A DNA stretch of 64,000 nt from Streptomyces sp. Ag109_O5-10 (GCF_900105755.1 NZ_FNTQ01000001.1:2914001-2978000), one strand, 5' to 3'; counted from the first letter of the stretch, positions 1 to 9,717 are shown. Notes: generated by a model from the sequence alone, not told the origin. Program-made: numbers and translations.

Positions 1-1
1 G

Positions 2-949
<948 letters not shown>

Positions 950-993
950 CCCACCGCCCCCGAGGACCCCCAACGGGCTTCTGCCGTACCGGG

Positions 994-1162
994 CTAGTGC
1001 CGCGGCAGGCAACGTTTGCCCGTCAAGGAGCGGCGTCCGGTGCGTGCTCTCGGCGTGCCGGCCGGAAGTCCTCGTACTGGATGTACTTGGGCTTTCGGCC
1101 GGTGCGGCGAGAGTGCGTGCCGGGCGTCGTGACGGGGCGAACGTTGCCTGTTGCGGCACTAG
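994..1162. repeat. Long imperfect hairpin (about 80-nt arms) between convergent genes
   Basis: The two ends are near-identical inverted copies: ctagtgccgcggcaggcaac at 994 and the complement of gttgcctgttgcggcactag ending at 1162. Complementarity continues inward through the gcgtgctctcgg/ccggccgg region to a turn near 1078. Both termini are CTAG. The TAG stop codon of the adjacent leftward gene lies in the right terminus. It could act as a bidirectional terminator, a structured 3' end, or be a MITE-like remnant. I recall similar sequences in other streptomycetes but cannot verify that here. Confidence 0.75.
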
Positions 1163-2076
1163 GTTCCGGGAGCGAAGCTCTGCGTGCCGAGCGCCCGCAG
1201 AGCGGCCAGTACCGCCCTTGTGCGGGGAACCTCGTGGGTGCGGTAGACGCCTGTTCCCCCGAGATGCGCCAGAACCGTGAAGAAGCCTTCGGCGGTGCGG
1301 AACTCGTCCTCGAAGAGGCTGAACGCGTGCGGCAGGGAGTGGCAGATGGGAAGGCCCATCCGCCGAAGCCGGAACGTGTTCAAGAGGGCACGGCCCTGAT
1401 AGTGCACACGGGTGTCGGCGGATATGTGCTTGTCGTGCGAGAAGCCGATTCCGGGGTCGACGACGATGCGATCGACCCCGGCCGAGCGGGCGTGGTCCAC
1501 GCGCTTCTCGAAGTAGTCGAGCATTCGCGGGACGGGATCCTGGTCGATGCCCTTGGCGCGCACGTCCCGGGAGTTCGTCCCTTCGACATGGCACAGAACG
1601 ACTGTCGCTCCGTGGTCGGCCAGCACGGGGAACATCTCGCCGTCCGATGCCGGGCCGCCCGAGTAATTGACCAGGAGCGCCCCAGCGTCCAGACACGACT
1701 GGGCAACAGCAGGCTCGTACGTCTCGACCGACACGGCGACGCCTTCCGAGGCGAGCCCCTTCACGACCGGCACCAAGGCCGCCACCTGCTCCGCCACGGA
1801 GACCTGTCGCGTCCGGGGATTGCTCGACTCGGCGCCGACGTCGACGATGTCGGCGCCCTGCGCCGCGAGGATGCGGCCCTTTCTGACAGCGGACTCGGTC
1901 GAGGTCGCGACGCTCTCCCGATAGGTGGAGTCCGGCGAGAGGTTGACGCATCCCATGATGACGGGGGTGGTGTCGACATCGATGTGCCGGTCGCCCACCC
2001 GAAGTGGTGCGACGGGTACGGAGAGATCGGCCTCGAATCGCCGCGCCAGATCTGCCAGCTGTGCAAGGGAAATCAT
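1159..2076 (-). CDS. Divergent dihydropteroate synthase-like (pterin-binding) protein
   Basis: This 305-residue protein has the TIM-barrel signature of dihydropteroate synthase: PVIMGCVNLSPDSTY near residue 38, GADIVDVGAESSNPR near 75, VAVSVETYEP near 112, and DRIVVDPGIGFSHD near 207. True FolP forms 7,8-dihydropteroate from pterin pyrophosphate and p-aminobenzoate. Here several hallmark positions differ. The usual GGESTRPG reads GAESSNPR, the NDVSG loop reads NYSGG, and the late Lys/SRK motif is replaced by GLPICHSLPHAF. It may therefore bind a different substrate. In the first 46 codons 13 end in A or T, far more than its neighbours, which suggests transfer. The ATG at 2076 has a GGAATGGGG stretch upstream. 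A house-keeping folP role is unlikely, because no other folate genes are present. Confidence 0.8.
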   Translation of the reverse strand: MISLAQLADLARRFEADLSVPVAPLRVGDRHIDVDTTPVIMGCVNLSPDSTYRESVATSTESAVRKGRILAAQGADIVDVGAESSNPRTRQVSVAEQVAALVPVVKGLASEGVAVSVETYEPAVAQSCLDAGALLVNYSGGPASDGEMFPVLADHGATVVLCHVEGTNSRDVRAKGIDQDPVPRMLDYFEKRVDHARSAGVDRIVVDPGIGFSHDKHISADTRVHYQGRALLNTFRLRRMGLPICHSLPHAFSLFEDEFRTAEGFFTVLAHLGGTGVYRTHEVPRTRAVLAALRALGTQSFAPGT

Positions 2077-2115
2077 CCGACCCCATTCCTGTACGACGGC
2101 CCGGGAGGCACCGCG

Positions 2116-2760
2116 CTAGCCCAGAATCCCCCGCTGGTACCCCGTCGCCACCGCGGCCGCGCGGTCGTTGACGCCGAGTTTGGCGTAGAGGTGGGTGAGG
2201 TGGGTTTTGACCGTGGCCTCGCTGATGAAGAGTTCGCGGGCGATCTCGCGGTTGGAGGTGCCCCGGGCGACCAGGGCCAGGACCTCGCGTTCGCGGGCGG
2301 AGAGGGGCTCGTTGGCGGGGGCGGCGGGGGTGCGGACGGCGGAGACCAGGCGGGAGGCGACGGCCGGGGAGAGGACGGTGCGGCCCTGGGCGGCGGCGCG
2401 GACGGCGGTGAAGAGTTCCTCGCGCGGGGCGTCCTTGAGGAGGTAGCCGGTCGCGCCCGCCTCGATCGCGGGGAGGGTGTCGGAGTCGGTGTCGTACGTG
2501 GTGAGGACGAGGACCTTGGCACGGGCGCCGCGCCGGGTCAGTTCGCGGATGGCGTCGACTCCGCCGCCGCCCGGCATGCGGAGGTCCATGAGGACCACGT
2601 CGGGGTCGAGGGTGCCGGCGAGCGTGACGGCCTCGGCGCCGTCGGACGCCTCGCCGACGACCGTGAAGCCGGGGGCGGACTCGAACATGCCGCGCAGGCC
2701 GTCGCGGACCACCGGGTGGTCGTCGACGATGAGCAGCGAGATCGGGGGCTCAGTTGTCAT
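2116..2760 (-). CDS. NarL/LuxR-family response regulator
   Basis: A 214-residue two-domain regulator. The receiver domain (residues 6-125) has the acidic pair in IVDDHP, the phospho-acceptor Asp59 in VVLMDLRMP, and the Lys in GYLLKDAPRE. A C-terminal LuxR helix-turn-helix (LSAREREVLALVARG, then NREIARELFISEATVKTHL) binds DNA. Its start overlaps the 3' end of the histidine kinase gene by 11 bp, so the two are translationally coupled and very likely cognate. The operon upstream encodes an ABC exporter, which is the probable target or sensor partner. Confidence 0.93.
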   Translation of the reverse strand: MTTEPPISLLIVDDHPVVRDGLRGMFESAPGFTVVGEASDGAEAVTLAGTLDPDVVLMDLRMPGGGGVDAIRELTRRGARAKVLVLTTYDTDSDTLPAIEAGATGYLLKDAPREELFTAVRAAAQGRTVLSPAVASRLVSAVRTPAAPANEPLSAREREVLALVARGTSNREIARELFISEATVKTHLTHLYAKLGVNDRAAAVATGYQRGILG

Positions 2761-4021
2761 GGCGGACCAACGGTACGCGCGCCGACAGTGCGGTGCCGAG
2801 CCCCGGTTCGGACTCCACGGTCAGGGAGCCGGCGATGCGTTCGGCGCGGGCCCGCATGCCGTCCAGGCCGAAGCCGCCGGCCCGGCTGCGGGCGGGCACG
2901 GCGAGCAGGTCGAAGCCGGTGCCGTCGTCGCGGATGTCGAGGATGACCTCGCCGCCCGGGAAGTCGCCGAGGAAGGAGAGGGTGACGCCGACCCGGGAGG
3001 CGTGCGCGTGCCGGGCGGCGTTGGAAAGGGCCTCCTGGACGATGCGCAGAAGGGTGGCCGCGACCTCCTCGTGAAGTTGCTCGGCGGTGCCGGTGACGGT
3101 GAACTCGGCGCGTACGCCCGTCCGTTCGCTCCACTCGGCGACCGTCTTCCGCAGCGCCTCGGGCAGCCCGTCGTGCTCCAGGGCGACCGGGGCCAGGTTG
3201 TGCACGGAGCGGCGGGCCTCCCCCAGGCTGTGCCGGGCCAGCGCGAGGGCGCGGCCCACGTGGTCCTCGGCCAACGCCGGATCGGGGGTGTTGGCGACGA
3301 CCTGGAGCTGGGCGATGATCCCGGCCAGGCCCTGCGCGATGGTGTCGTGGATCTCGGCGGCGAGCCGGCGCCGCTCGTCGGCGACCCCGGCCTCCCGGGC
3401 CTGGAGGAGGAGCTGGGCGTGCAGCGCCGCGTTCTCGTCGAGGGCCTGGCGCAGCGCGGCGATGGTCTCGGTGCGTTCGAGGGACCGCTGCTTCTCCTGC
3501 TCGGTGAGGTGGGCGACCCCGACCTGGAGAACGGAGTTGGCGACCAGCAGCACGCCGAACAGCAGCCACTGGAGCAGGCTGCGCAGCGGCATCCCGCCCG
3601 TCTGCGCGCCGGCCACGGTGACGGCGCTCGCCAGCAGCCCCAGCCGCCGCCACCGGCGCGGCAGCAGCTCGTCGGCGTCCATGTAACCGGAGGCGGCGTA
3701 GAACGCGAAGAACGGGCTGAGCCAGGTGAGCACGAAGGCGAGGGCCCAGCGGAGCGCGTAGTACGCGCTCCCGGCCGCGGAGGGCGTACGGCCGCGGTCG
3801 GTGCGGCGGGACCGCGTGCTGTGCCACCACAGCTGGAGCAGGACCGCGGCGCCGACCAGGGACCAGGCGGTCAGCCACGTCGACCGGGGGGTGCCGGGGT
3901 CGGCGGAGACGACCCCGAGGACGATGCTGACAGCGAGGAACCCGTACGGCCCCCAGGTGTGCAGCTGCTCCCAGCGCCGGTCGATCCGGTTGTCGTCGGC
4001 GGTCATGTGCCCAGTCTGCAT
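2750..4021 (-). CDS. HisKA_3-type sensor histidine kinase
   Basis: A 423-residue membrane kinase. The N-terminal half holds hydrophobic segments (GFLAVSIVLGVVSAD, LVGAAVLLQLWWH, ALAFVLTWLSPFFAFYAA, LLQWLLFGVLLVANSVL). A coiled linker (residues about 175-215) leads to the HisKA_3 box AAEIHDTIAQGLAG with the phospho-accepting His. The HATPase domain shows the N box EALSNAARHAHA and the DDGTGFD loop. The ATG at 4021 follows GGAG by about 10 nt and lies 13 bp after the permease stop. It autophosphorylates and passes phosphate to the adjacent regulator; the stimulus is unknown. Kinase plus ABC exporter is a common arrangement for sensing drugs or envelope damage. Confidence 0.92.
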   Translation of the reverse strand: MQTGHMTADDNRIDRRWEQLHTWGPYGFLAVSIVLGVVSADPGTPRSTWLTAWSLVGAAVLLQLWWHSTRSRRTDRGRTPSAAGSAYYALRWALAFVLTWLSPFFAFYAASGYMDADELLPRRWRRLGLLASAVTVAGAQTGGMPLRSLLQWLLFGVLLVANSVLQVGVAHLTEQEKQRSLERTETIAALRQALDENAALHAQLLLQAREAGVADERRRLAAEIHDTIAQGLAGIIAQLQVVANTPDPALAEDHVGRALALARHSLGEARRSVHNLAPVALEHDGLPEALRKTVAEWSERTGVRAEFTVTGTAEQLHEEVAATLLRIVQEALSNAARHAHASRVGVTLSFLGDFPGGEVILDIRDDGTGFDLLAVPARSRAGGFGLDGMRARAERIAGSLTVESEPGLGTALSARVPLVRHDN

Positions 4022-4034
4022 GGCGGCCCGTCTC

Positions 4035-4769
4035 CTAGTCCCAGCGGAACCAGCGGGCGGCGCCCGCGGTCAGCAGGAGCGCCCAGAGGGCGAGGACGCC
4101 CAGGTGCTCCCAGCCGGGCCAGTGGCCGGCGGCGGCGCGGTCCAGGGCGCGGGCCGCCGCGCCGAACGGGGTCAGCTGCACCACCCGGGCCATGGTGTGC
4201 GGCATCTCCTGGACCGGGATCCACACACCCGCGCAGAACATCATCGGGAAGAACACCGCCGAGCCGATCGCGCTCGCGATCTTCGTGGTGCGGGACAGCG
4301 CCGAGACGACCGAGCCGAGGGCGAGAGCGGCCGTGGCCGCGAGGAGCAGGGCCAGCAGGTATCCGCCGGGCTGCTTCGGCAGCCGTACGTCGAAGGCCAG
4401 GCGGCCGACGAGGAGTGCCAGCAGCGCCGAGCCGAGGGCGACCGTGCCCTGCACGGCCATCTGCGCGGACAGCAGCGCGGAGGGCCGTACGGGGGTGAGC
4501 CGCATCCGGCGCAGGATGCCCCGCTCCCGGTGGCCGGTGAGCGCCTGGGGCAGGGTCTGCACCCCGGCCATGATCAGGGCGATCAGCACGGCGACGGGGA
4601 CGTACGCGTCGACCGGGCGCAGGCCGCCCAGGGACTTGTCGGCGTCCCGGAAGGAGGGGATCGAGCCGAGGATCACCAGCAGCAGCGTCGGGAACAGGAA
4701 GACCCAGAAGACGGCGCCGGGTTCGCGGCGGAACAGCCGGAACTCGGTGCGCAGGACGGCGGTGTTCAT
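4035..4769 (-). CDS. ABC-2 type exporter permease
   Basis: About 244 residues with roughly six membrane segments, starting MNTAVLRTEFRLFRREP. Hydrophobic stretches include FWVFLFPTLLLVILGS, VAVLIALIMAGVQTL, ALGSALLALLVGRLAF, YLLALLLAATAALALGS and LGVLALWALLLTAGA. The segment GVWIPVQEMPHTMARVVQLTPFGAAARAL is the ABC-2 family signature. The ATG overlaps the TGA of the ATPase gene (ATGA), so the two subunits are co-translated. The leftward frame is open far upstream of 4769, but that is read-through over the ATPase gene. Substrate unknown; drug or lipid export is typical of the family. Confidence 0.93.
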   Translation of the reverse strand: MNTAVLRTEFRLFRREPGAVFWVFLFPTLLLVILGSIPSFRDADKSLGGLRPVDAYVPVAVLIALIMAGVQTLPQALTGHRERGILRRMRLTPVRPSALLSAQMAVQGTVALGSALLALLVGRLAFDVRLPKQPGGYLLALLLAATAALALGSVVSALSRTTKIASAIGSAVFFPMMFCAGVWIPVQEMPHTMARVVQLTPFGAAARALDRAAAGHWPGWEHLGVLALWALLLTAGAARWFRWD

Positions 4770-5674
4770 GCTGCTTCCTCCTTCGTCAGGTCGAGGAACG
4801 CGTCGTCGAGGGTGGCGTCCACGACCCGGAGCTGGTGGGCGGTGACGCGGTGCCGGGCGAGCAGGGTGATGACGGCGTTGACGGTCTCGTCGGTGCCGGA
4901 GAGCGTGATCCGGCCGTCCTTGCGTTCGATGGAGGCGAGGGCGGGGAGGGCGGCGAGGTCGTGGTCGTCCAGGGGTGCGGACGGGGTGAAGCTGATGACG
5001 GTGGCGCCGGCGCTGCGGCGGATCAGTCCGGCAGGGGTGTCGAGCGCGGCGACCCGCCCCTTGTCGATCACCGCGATCCGGTCGCAGAGCCGCTGCGCCT
5101 CCTCCATGAAGTGGGTGACGAGCAGGACGGTGACGCCGCGCTCCCGGACGTCCTCGATCAGCTTCCAGGTGTCCCGCCGGGCCCGCGGGTCCAGCCCGGT
5201 GGTCAGTTCGTCGAGGACGACGACCCGCGGGTTCCCGATCAACGCCAGTGCGATGAAGAGCCGTTGCTTCTGCCCGCCGGACAGCCTGCCGAAGCGGGTG
5301 GCGAGCTTGTCGGTGAGCCCGAGGCGTTCGGCGAGCGGCGGCCAGTCGAGCGGCGTCGGGTAGAAGGAGGCGTACAGCTCGAGAGCCTCGCGGACGGTGA
5401 GCTTGGGCTGGAGCTCGCTCTCCTGGAGCTGGGCGCCGAGGACGCGGGCGACCTTGTCGTGGTCGGCGACGGGATCGAGCCCGGTGACCCGGACCCGGCC
5501 CGCGTCGGGCACCCGCAGCCCCTCCACGCACTCCACGGTGGTGGTCTTGCCGGCGCCGTTCGGCCCGAGGATCCCGAAGATCTCGCCCTCCTCGACGGCG
5601 AGACTCACCCCGTCCACGACGGGCCGGCCGCCGTACGACTTGCGCAGGTCTGTCACTTCGATGACGGTTGGCAT
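4766..5674 (-). CDS. ABC exporter ATP-binding protein (drug-resistance type)
   Basis: A 302-residue ATPase starting MPTVIEVTDLRKSYGG. It has Walker A GPNGAGKTTTVECVEGL, the Q-loop at LGAQLQESELQ, signature RLSGGQKQRLFIALALIG, Walker B VVVLDELTTGLDP and the switch His in VTHFMEEAQRLCDR. The C-terminal extension (residues about 215-302) is the DUF4162-like tail of DrrA-type ATPases. I chose ATG 5674 because the protein then begins at the conserved beta strand; the frame stays open upstream to 5782 without conserved sequence. It is the first gene of the operon ATPase-permease-kinase-regulator. Confidence 0.94.
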   Translation of the reverse strand: MPTVIEVTDLRKSYGGRPVVDGVSLAVEEGEIFGILGPNGAGKTTTVECVEGLRVPDAGRVRVTGLDPVADHDKVARVLGAQLQESELQPKLTVREALELYASFYPTPLDWPPLAERLGLTDKLATRFGRLSGGQKQRLFIALALIGNPRVVVLDELTTGLDPRARRDTWKLIEDVRERGVTVLLVTHFMEEAQRLCDRIAVIDKGRVAALDTPAGLIRRSAGATVISFTPSAPLDDHDLAALPALASIERKDGRITLSGTDETVNAVITLLARHRVTAHQLRVVDATLDDAFLDLTKEEAA

Positions 5675-5902
5675 GCTCCGAGGGTCCCGTCCGCCCCCGG
5701 CCCGCCGCATCGGCCGCCCCGCTCGAACCGCCGTCAACCGATCGGCTGATGCGCCGCCTCCGGCCGTACGACCCTCGAACACTCCCCCGGTCCTCGGCTT
5801 CGCGCGAATCGGGGGACCCCCAGGTCGTAGGACCAGCGGCCGACTCCGGTCCGGCCAAAACTCGGTGGGCGTTGTCAGTGCCGATCCGTAGGCTCGCCCC
5901 TG
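5675..5902. promoter_or_regulatory. Divergent promoter region between the sensor/ABC operon and the exporter pairs
   Basis: These 228 bp hold no gene and must carry the promoters of the leftward ATPase operon and the rightward ABC exporters. A possible -10 (TAGGCT, 5889-5894) lies 8 nt before the ATG at 5903. There is no clear ribosome-binding site, so a leaderless start is possible, but no good -35 is visible. No strong dyad was seen. Confidence 0.35.
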
Positions 5903-7801
5903 ATGCCTCCGAAACGTGCAACCACCAAGGACCGGTCCGCCGTCCGCATTCTGCTGCGCCTGTGGCCGTACGTACGGCCGGTGCGGCTGCGGCTGTCCGT
6001 CGCCGCGTTCGTGGCGATCGTCGCCTCCTGTACGGGGCTCGTCATCCCCCTCGTCCTCAAGTGGATGGTGGACGGGCCGGTGGCCGACCGCGACCCGGCC
6101 GGGGTGTGGCTCGGCGCGCTGTACCTGCTGCTGCTCGGCATCGCGGAGGCACTGCTCTTCGGTCTGCGCCGCTGGCTGGTCGCCAGGCCGCTCTCACGCG
6201 TCGAGGCGGGGATGCGGGCGGACCTGTACGGCCATCTGCAGCGGTTGCCGGTCGCCTTCCACGACCGGTGGGCCTCCGGCCAGCTGCTCTCCCGGGCCAC
6301 CACCGACCTGATGCTGCTCCGCATGTTCCTCGCGTTCCCGCTGACCTTCCTCCTGGTGAACGGGGTGACGATCCTCGTCGGTGTGCTGATCATGCTGGCC
6401 CAGGACTGGACGCTGGGCCTGGTCATCCTGGGCCCCACGATCCCGGTGATCTGGACCTGTGTGATCTTCGAGAAGCGGTACGCGGAGGTGGCGCGGCTCG
6501 CCCAGGACCAGGTCGGCGACCTGACGACGGTGGTCGAGGAGAGCGTGCTCGGCATCCGCATCATCAAGGGCTTCGGCCGCCACCGCAGCCAGGCGCACGC
6601 GTTCCGCGAACTGGTGCGGACCCTGCGGGGCACGGAGCTGCGCAAGGCGCGGATGCTGGCGATGATCTGGGGCGTCATCGTGACGCTGCCGGAGGTGGCG
6701 ATCGGGGCGGCTCTGCTGTGGGGGTCGATCCAGGTCGCGGAGGACGGGCTGAGCGCGGGCACACTGGTGGCGTTCCTGTCGACGGCGCTCGCGCTGAGAT
6801 GGCCGGTGGAGTCGATCGGGTTCCTGCTGGCGATGAGCCAGGAGGCGGCGACGGCGACGGAGCGCTTCTTCGAGGTGCGGGACGCGTCGGAGGAGGGCGC
6901 CGATGCGTCGTCGGGTGCGGGTGCGCGGGGGCTGAGCGCGCAGTTCCCCGCACCCCTTCAGGGCGCTGCGCCGAGCCGCCCCGCAAGGGGCGCGGAGAGC
7001 GCGGCCGGCCACGACGGCGCCGGGCCCGACGGCGGCCCCCTCGCCCCGGTCCCGGTGCCCGACGGCATCCGCTTCGAGAACGTGCAGTTCCGTTACCCCG
7101 ACGCCGCCCCCGGTTCCGCCCCGACGCTCGAACTCGTCGACCTGCACATCCGCCCCGGCGAGTCGATGGCCCTCGTCGGTGCCACCGGCAGCGGCAAGAC
7201 CACCCTCACCGCGCTCATCCCCCGCCTGCACGAGCTGACTTCGGGGCGGATCACCCTCGACGGCGTGGACATCGCCGCCATGCCCCGCGAGGAACTCCGC
7301 TCCCTCGTGGCGGTCGCCTTCGAGGAGCCCACCCTCTTCTCCGCCTCCGTCGGTGAGAACGTGCTCATGGGAGCCGCCGAGGGCGCCGGGGAGCCGGAGC
7401 TGTCCCGTGCCCTCGCCGTCGCCCAGGCGGACTTCGCGCACGCCCTCCCGCAGGGCACCGCGACGCAGGTCGGTGAGCAGGGCCTCAGTCTCTCCGGCGG
7501 CCAGCGGCAGCGCCTCGCGCTCGCGCGGGCGGTCGTCGGCCGGCCCCGCTTCCTCGTCCTCGACGACCCGCTCTCCGCGCTGGACGTGCACACGGAGGCA
7601 GCCGTGGAGGCGGCGTTGCGCGACGTGCTCGCCGACACCACCGCGCTGATCGTCGCCCACCGCCCCTCCACCGTCCTGCTCGCCGACCGCGTCGCCCTGC
7701 TCTCCGGCGGCCGGGTCACCGCCGTCGGCACGCACCACGAACTCCTGCGCAGCAACGCCGAGTACGCCCACCTGATGTCCGGGGAGGATCACCGCCGATG
7801 A
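5903..7801 (+). CDS. ABC exporter half-transporter, pair 1 subunit A
   Basis: A 632-residue type IV ABC exporter with six membrane helices (residues about 25-300) followed by an ATPase domain from about 385. It shows Walker A ALVGATGSGKTTLT, signature LSLSGGQRQRLALA, Walker B FLVLDDPLSALD and switch His IVAHRPSTV. The residue after Walker B is Asp rather than the catalytic Glu, as in the degenerate site of heterodimeric exporters. Between the two domains lies a linker of about 55 residues rich in Gly, Ala, Pro and Ser. Its DNA looks like a dispersed Streptomyces intergenic repeat (see 6925-7018). The stop overlaps the start of subunit B (ATGA). Multidrug or metabolite export is inferred from the family. 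Confidence 0.93.
   Translation: MPPKRATTKDRSAVRILLRLWPYVRPVRLRLSVAAFVAIVASCTGLVIPLVLKWMVDGPVADRDPAGVWLGALYLLLLGIAEALLFGLRRWLVARPLSRVEAGMRADLYGHLQRLPVAFHDRWASGQLLSRATTDLMLLRMFLAFPLTFLLVNGVTILVGVLIMLAQDWTLGLVILGPTIPVIWTCVIFEKRYAEVARLAQDQVGDLTTVVEESVLGIRIIKGFGRHRSQAHAFRELVRTLRGTELRKARMLAMIWGVIVTLPEVAIGAALLWGSIQVAEDGLSAGTLVAFLSTALALRWPVESIGFLLAMSQEAATATERFFEVRDASEEGADASSGAGARGLSAQFPAPLQGAAPSRPARGAESAAGHDGAGPDGGPLAPVPVPDGIRFENVQFRYPDAAPGSAPTLELVDLHIRPGESMALVGATGSGKTTLTALIPRLHELTSGRITLDGVDIAAMPREELRSLVAVAFEEPTLFSASVGENVLMGAAEGAGEPELSRALAVAQADFAHALPQGTATQVGEQGLSLSGGQRQRLALARAVVGRPRFLVLDDPLSALDVHTEAAVEAALRDVLADTTALIVAHRPSTVLLADRVALLSGGRVTAVGTHHELLRSNAEYAHLMSGEDHRR
6925..7018. repeat. Intergenic-type repeat embedded in the ABC exporter linker
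   Basis: The segment contains cgcgcagttccccgc, the reverse of the gcggggaactgcgcg core seen intergenically at about 39339. It also contains ccgcaaggggcgcgg and ggccacgacggcgcc. It encodes the low-complexity linker between membrane and ATPase domains of the first exporter. The repeat appears to have inserted in frame where the protein tolerates extra length. Confidence 0.6.
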
Positions 7802-9666
7802 CCGCAGCCACCTCCCTCCCCGCCCCCGACGAGGACGACGAGCGCCGGCACCCGGACCCGGCCGGCACCTCCGGCGGCGACCCGTTCGACCGGGACGTCC
7901 TGCCCACCCCGCCCGGCGCCACCGCCACCCTGCTGCGCTCGCTCCTCGCCCCCATGAAGGCGAGGGTCGCCGTCACCACGTTCCTCCTGCTGCTGCAGCA
8001 GGCGGCGGTGCAGGCGGGCCCGCTGCTGGTGGCGTACGCCATCGACACGGCCGTCCCGGCGTTCCGTCGCCACGACCACGGCCCGCTGTTCGCGGTGGCC
8101 GCCGGGTACGGCGTGAGCGCGCTGCTCTCGGGCGGCCTCCAGTACGCGTTCGTCGAGGCCTCCGCCCGCGTCAACCAGGACGTCCTGCTCGACCTGCGCG
8201 GCCGCATCTTCCGGCACGCGCAGGCGCTGAGCATCGACTTCCACGAGCGCTACACGTCGGGCCGACTCATCTCCCGCTCCACCACGGACGTCGAGTCGCT
8301 GCGCGAGCTGCTGACCGAGGGCCTCCAGGAGCTGGTCACGGTCATCCTCTCCTTCCTCTACATCTCGGCGATGCTGCTCTGGCTGGATCTCGGCCTCGGC
8401 GCGGTCGCGGTGGCCAGCTTCGTACCGCTGTACCTGCTGGTCCGGCTGTACCAGCGGCGCGCGGTGCGGGTGTACAAGGCGCGGTCCACGGCGATCGCGG
8501 CGGTGATCGTGAAGTTCGTGGAGACGATGAACGGCATCCGCCCGGTGCGCGCGTTCCGCCGGGAGGCCGCCAACGACGCCGAGTTCGCGGTGCTGAACCG
8601 CCGCCACGAGCGGACCAACGGCGACGCCCTGCTCGAGATGGCGCGGTACGTGGTCGGCTCCCGGCTGGTCGCCAACACCTCGGTCGCGGTGATCGTGCTG
8701 TGGGGCGCCTACCGGGTGGCGTCCGGCTCGCTGGAGCTGGGCGTCCTGGCCGCGGCCGTCCTCTACCTGCGGCGGCTGTACGACCCGATCGACCGCCTCG
8801 GCATGTTCCTCAACTCCTACCAGTCGGCCGCGGCCTCCCTGGAGAAGATCGCGGGCCTGCTGGCCCAGACCCCGTCCGTGCCGGAGCCCTCAGTCCCGAG
8901 GGAACTGCCCCCACGGGTGACCGAACTCCCGGGCCGCGAGGTCGTCTTCGACGGTGTCCGCTTCGCCTACCGCACCGGCGGCGAGGTGCTGCCCGTCTTC
9001 GACCTCACCCTCCCGGCCGGGCAGACGGTCGCGGTCGTCGGCTCCACCGGGGCCGGCAAGTCGACGCTCGCCAAGCTCCTCGCCCGCTTCTACGACCCCT
9101 CCGACGGCCGGGTCCTCCTGGACGGCGTGGACCTGCGCGAACTGACCGTGCCGGAGCTGCGCCGCGGGGTGGTGATGGTCACCCAGGAGGCGTTCCTGTT
9201 CTCCGGCACGGTCGCGGAGAACATCGCCATCGGCCGCCCGGACGCCACCCGTGAGGAGATCGAGCAGGCGGCCAAGGCGATCGGCGCCCATGAGTTCATC
9301 GCCGCGCTGCCCGACGGGTACGACACGGACGTCCGCAAGCGCGGCGGCCGCATCTCGGCCGGACAGCGCCAACTGGTCGCGTTCGCGCGCGCCCTGCTCG
9401 CCGACCCTGCGGTGCTGATCCTCGACGAGGCGACCAGTTCCCTGGACATCCCCGGCGAACGGGCCGTGCAGCGGGCGATGTCGACGGTCCTCAAGGGCCG
9501 TACGGCGGTGGTGATCGCGCACCGGCTGTCCACCGTGGAGATCGCCGACCGGGTGCTGGTGATGGAGCACGGCCGCATCGTCGAGGACGGCCGCCCGGCC
9601 GAGCTCATCGCGGGCACGGGCCGGTTCGCGGATCTGCACCGGGCGTGGCGGGACAGCCTGGCCTAG
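7798..9666 (+). CDS. ABC exporter half-transporter, pair 1 subunit B
   Basis: A 622-residue exporter half, co-translated with subunit A through a 4-bp overlap. Six membrane helices occupy residues about 55-330 and the ATPase domain begins near 385. It shows Walker A AVVGSTGAGKSTLAK, Walker B VLILDEATSSLD with the catalytic Glu present, and switch His VIAHRLSTV. The ABC signature is ISAGQRQ instead of LSGGQ. With subunit A this predicts one consensus ATP site (Walker A/B of B with LSGGQ of A) and one degenerate site (LDD of A with ISAGQ of B). That is the known plan of asymmetric exporters such as TM287/288. Substrate unknown. Confidence 0.94.
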   Translation: MTAATSLPAPDEDDERRHPDPAGTSGGDPFDRDVLPTPPGATATLLRSLLAPMKARVAVTTFLLLLQQAAVQAGPLLVAYAIDTAVPAFRRHDHGPLFAVAAGYGVSALLSGGLQYAFVEASARVNQDVLLDLRGRIFRHAQALSIDFHERYTSGRLISRSTTDVESLRELLTEGLQELVTVILSFLYISAMLLWLDLGLGAVAVASFVPLYLLVRLYQRRAVRVYKARSTAIAAVIVKFVETMNGIRPVRAFRREAANDAEFAVLNRRHERTNGDALLEMARYVVGSRLVANTSVAVIVLWGAYRVASGSLELGVLAAAVLYLRRLYDPIDRLGMFLNSYQSAAASLEKIAGLLAQTPSVPEPSVPRELPPRVTELPGREVVFDGVRFAYRTGGEVLPVFDLTLPAGQTVAVVGSTGAGKSTLAKLLARFYDPSDGRVLLDGVDLRELTVPELRRGVVMVTQEAFLFSGTVAENIAIGRPDATREEIEQAAKAIGAHEFIAALPDGYDTDVRKRGGRISAGQRQLVAFARALLADPAVLILDEATSSLDIPGERAVQRAMSTVLKGRTAVVIAHRLSTVEIADRVLVMEHGRIVEDGRPAELIAGTGRFADLHRAWRDSLA

Positions 9667-9717
9667 GCGGAACAAGGCGGAACAAGGCAGGAGAAGGCAC
9701 GAGAACGGGGTCGCAGG

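Noticed and set aside
4770..5921. Extension of the ABC permease frame over the ATPase gene
   Set aside because: The ATPase is certain in its own frame and the permease start at 4769 is fixed by the ATGA overlap.
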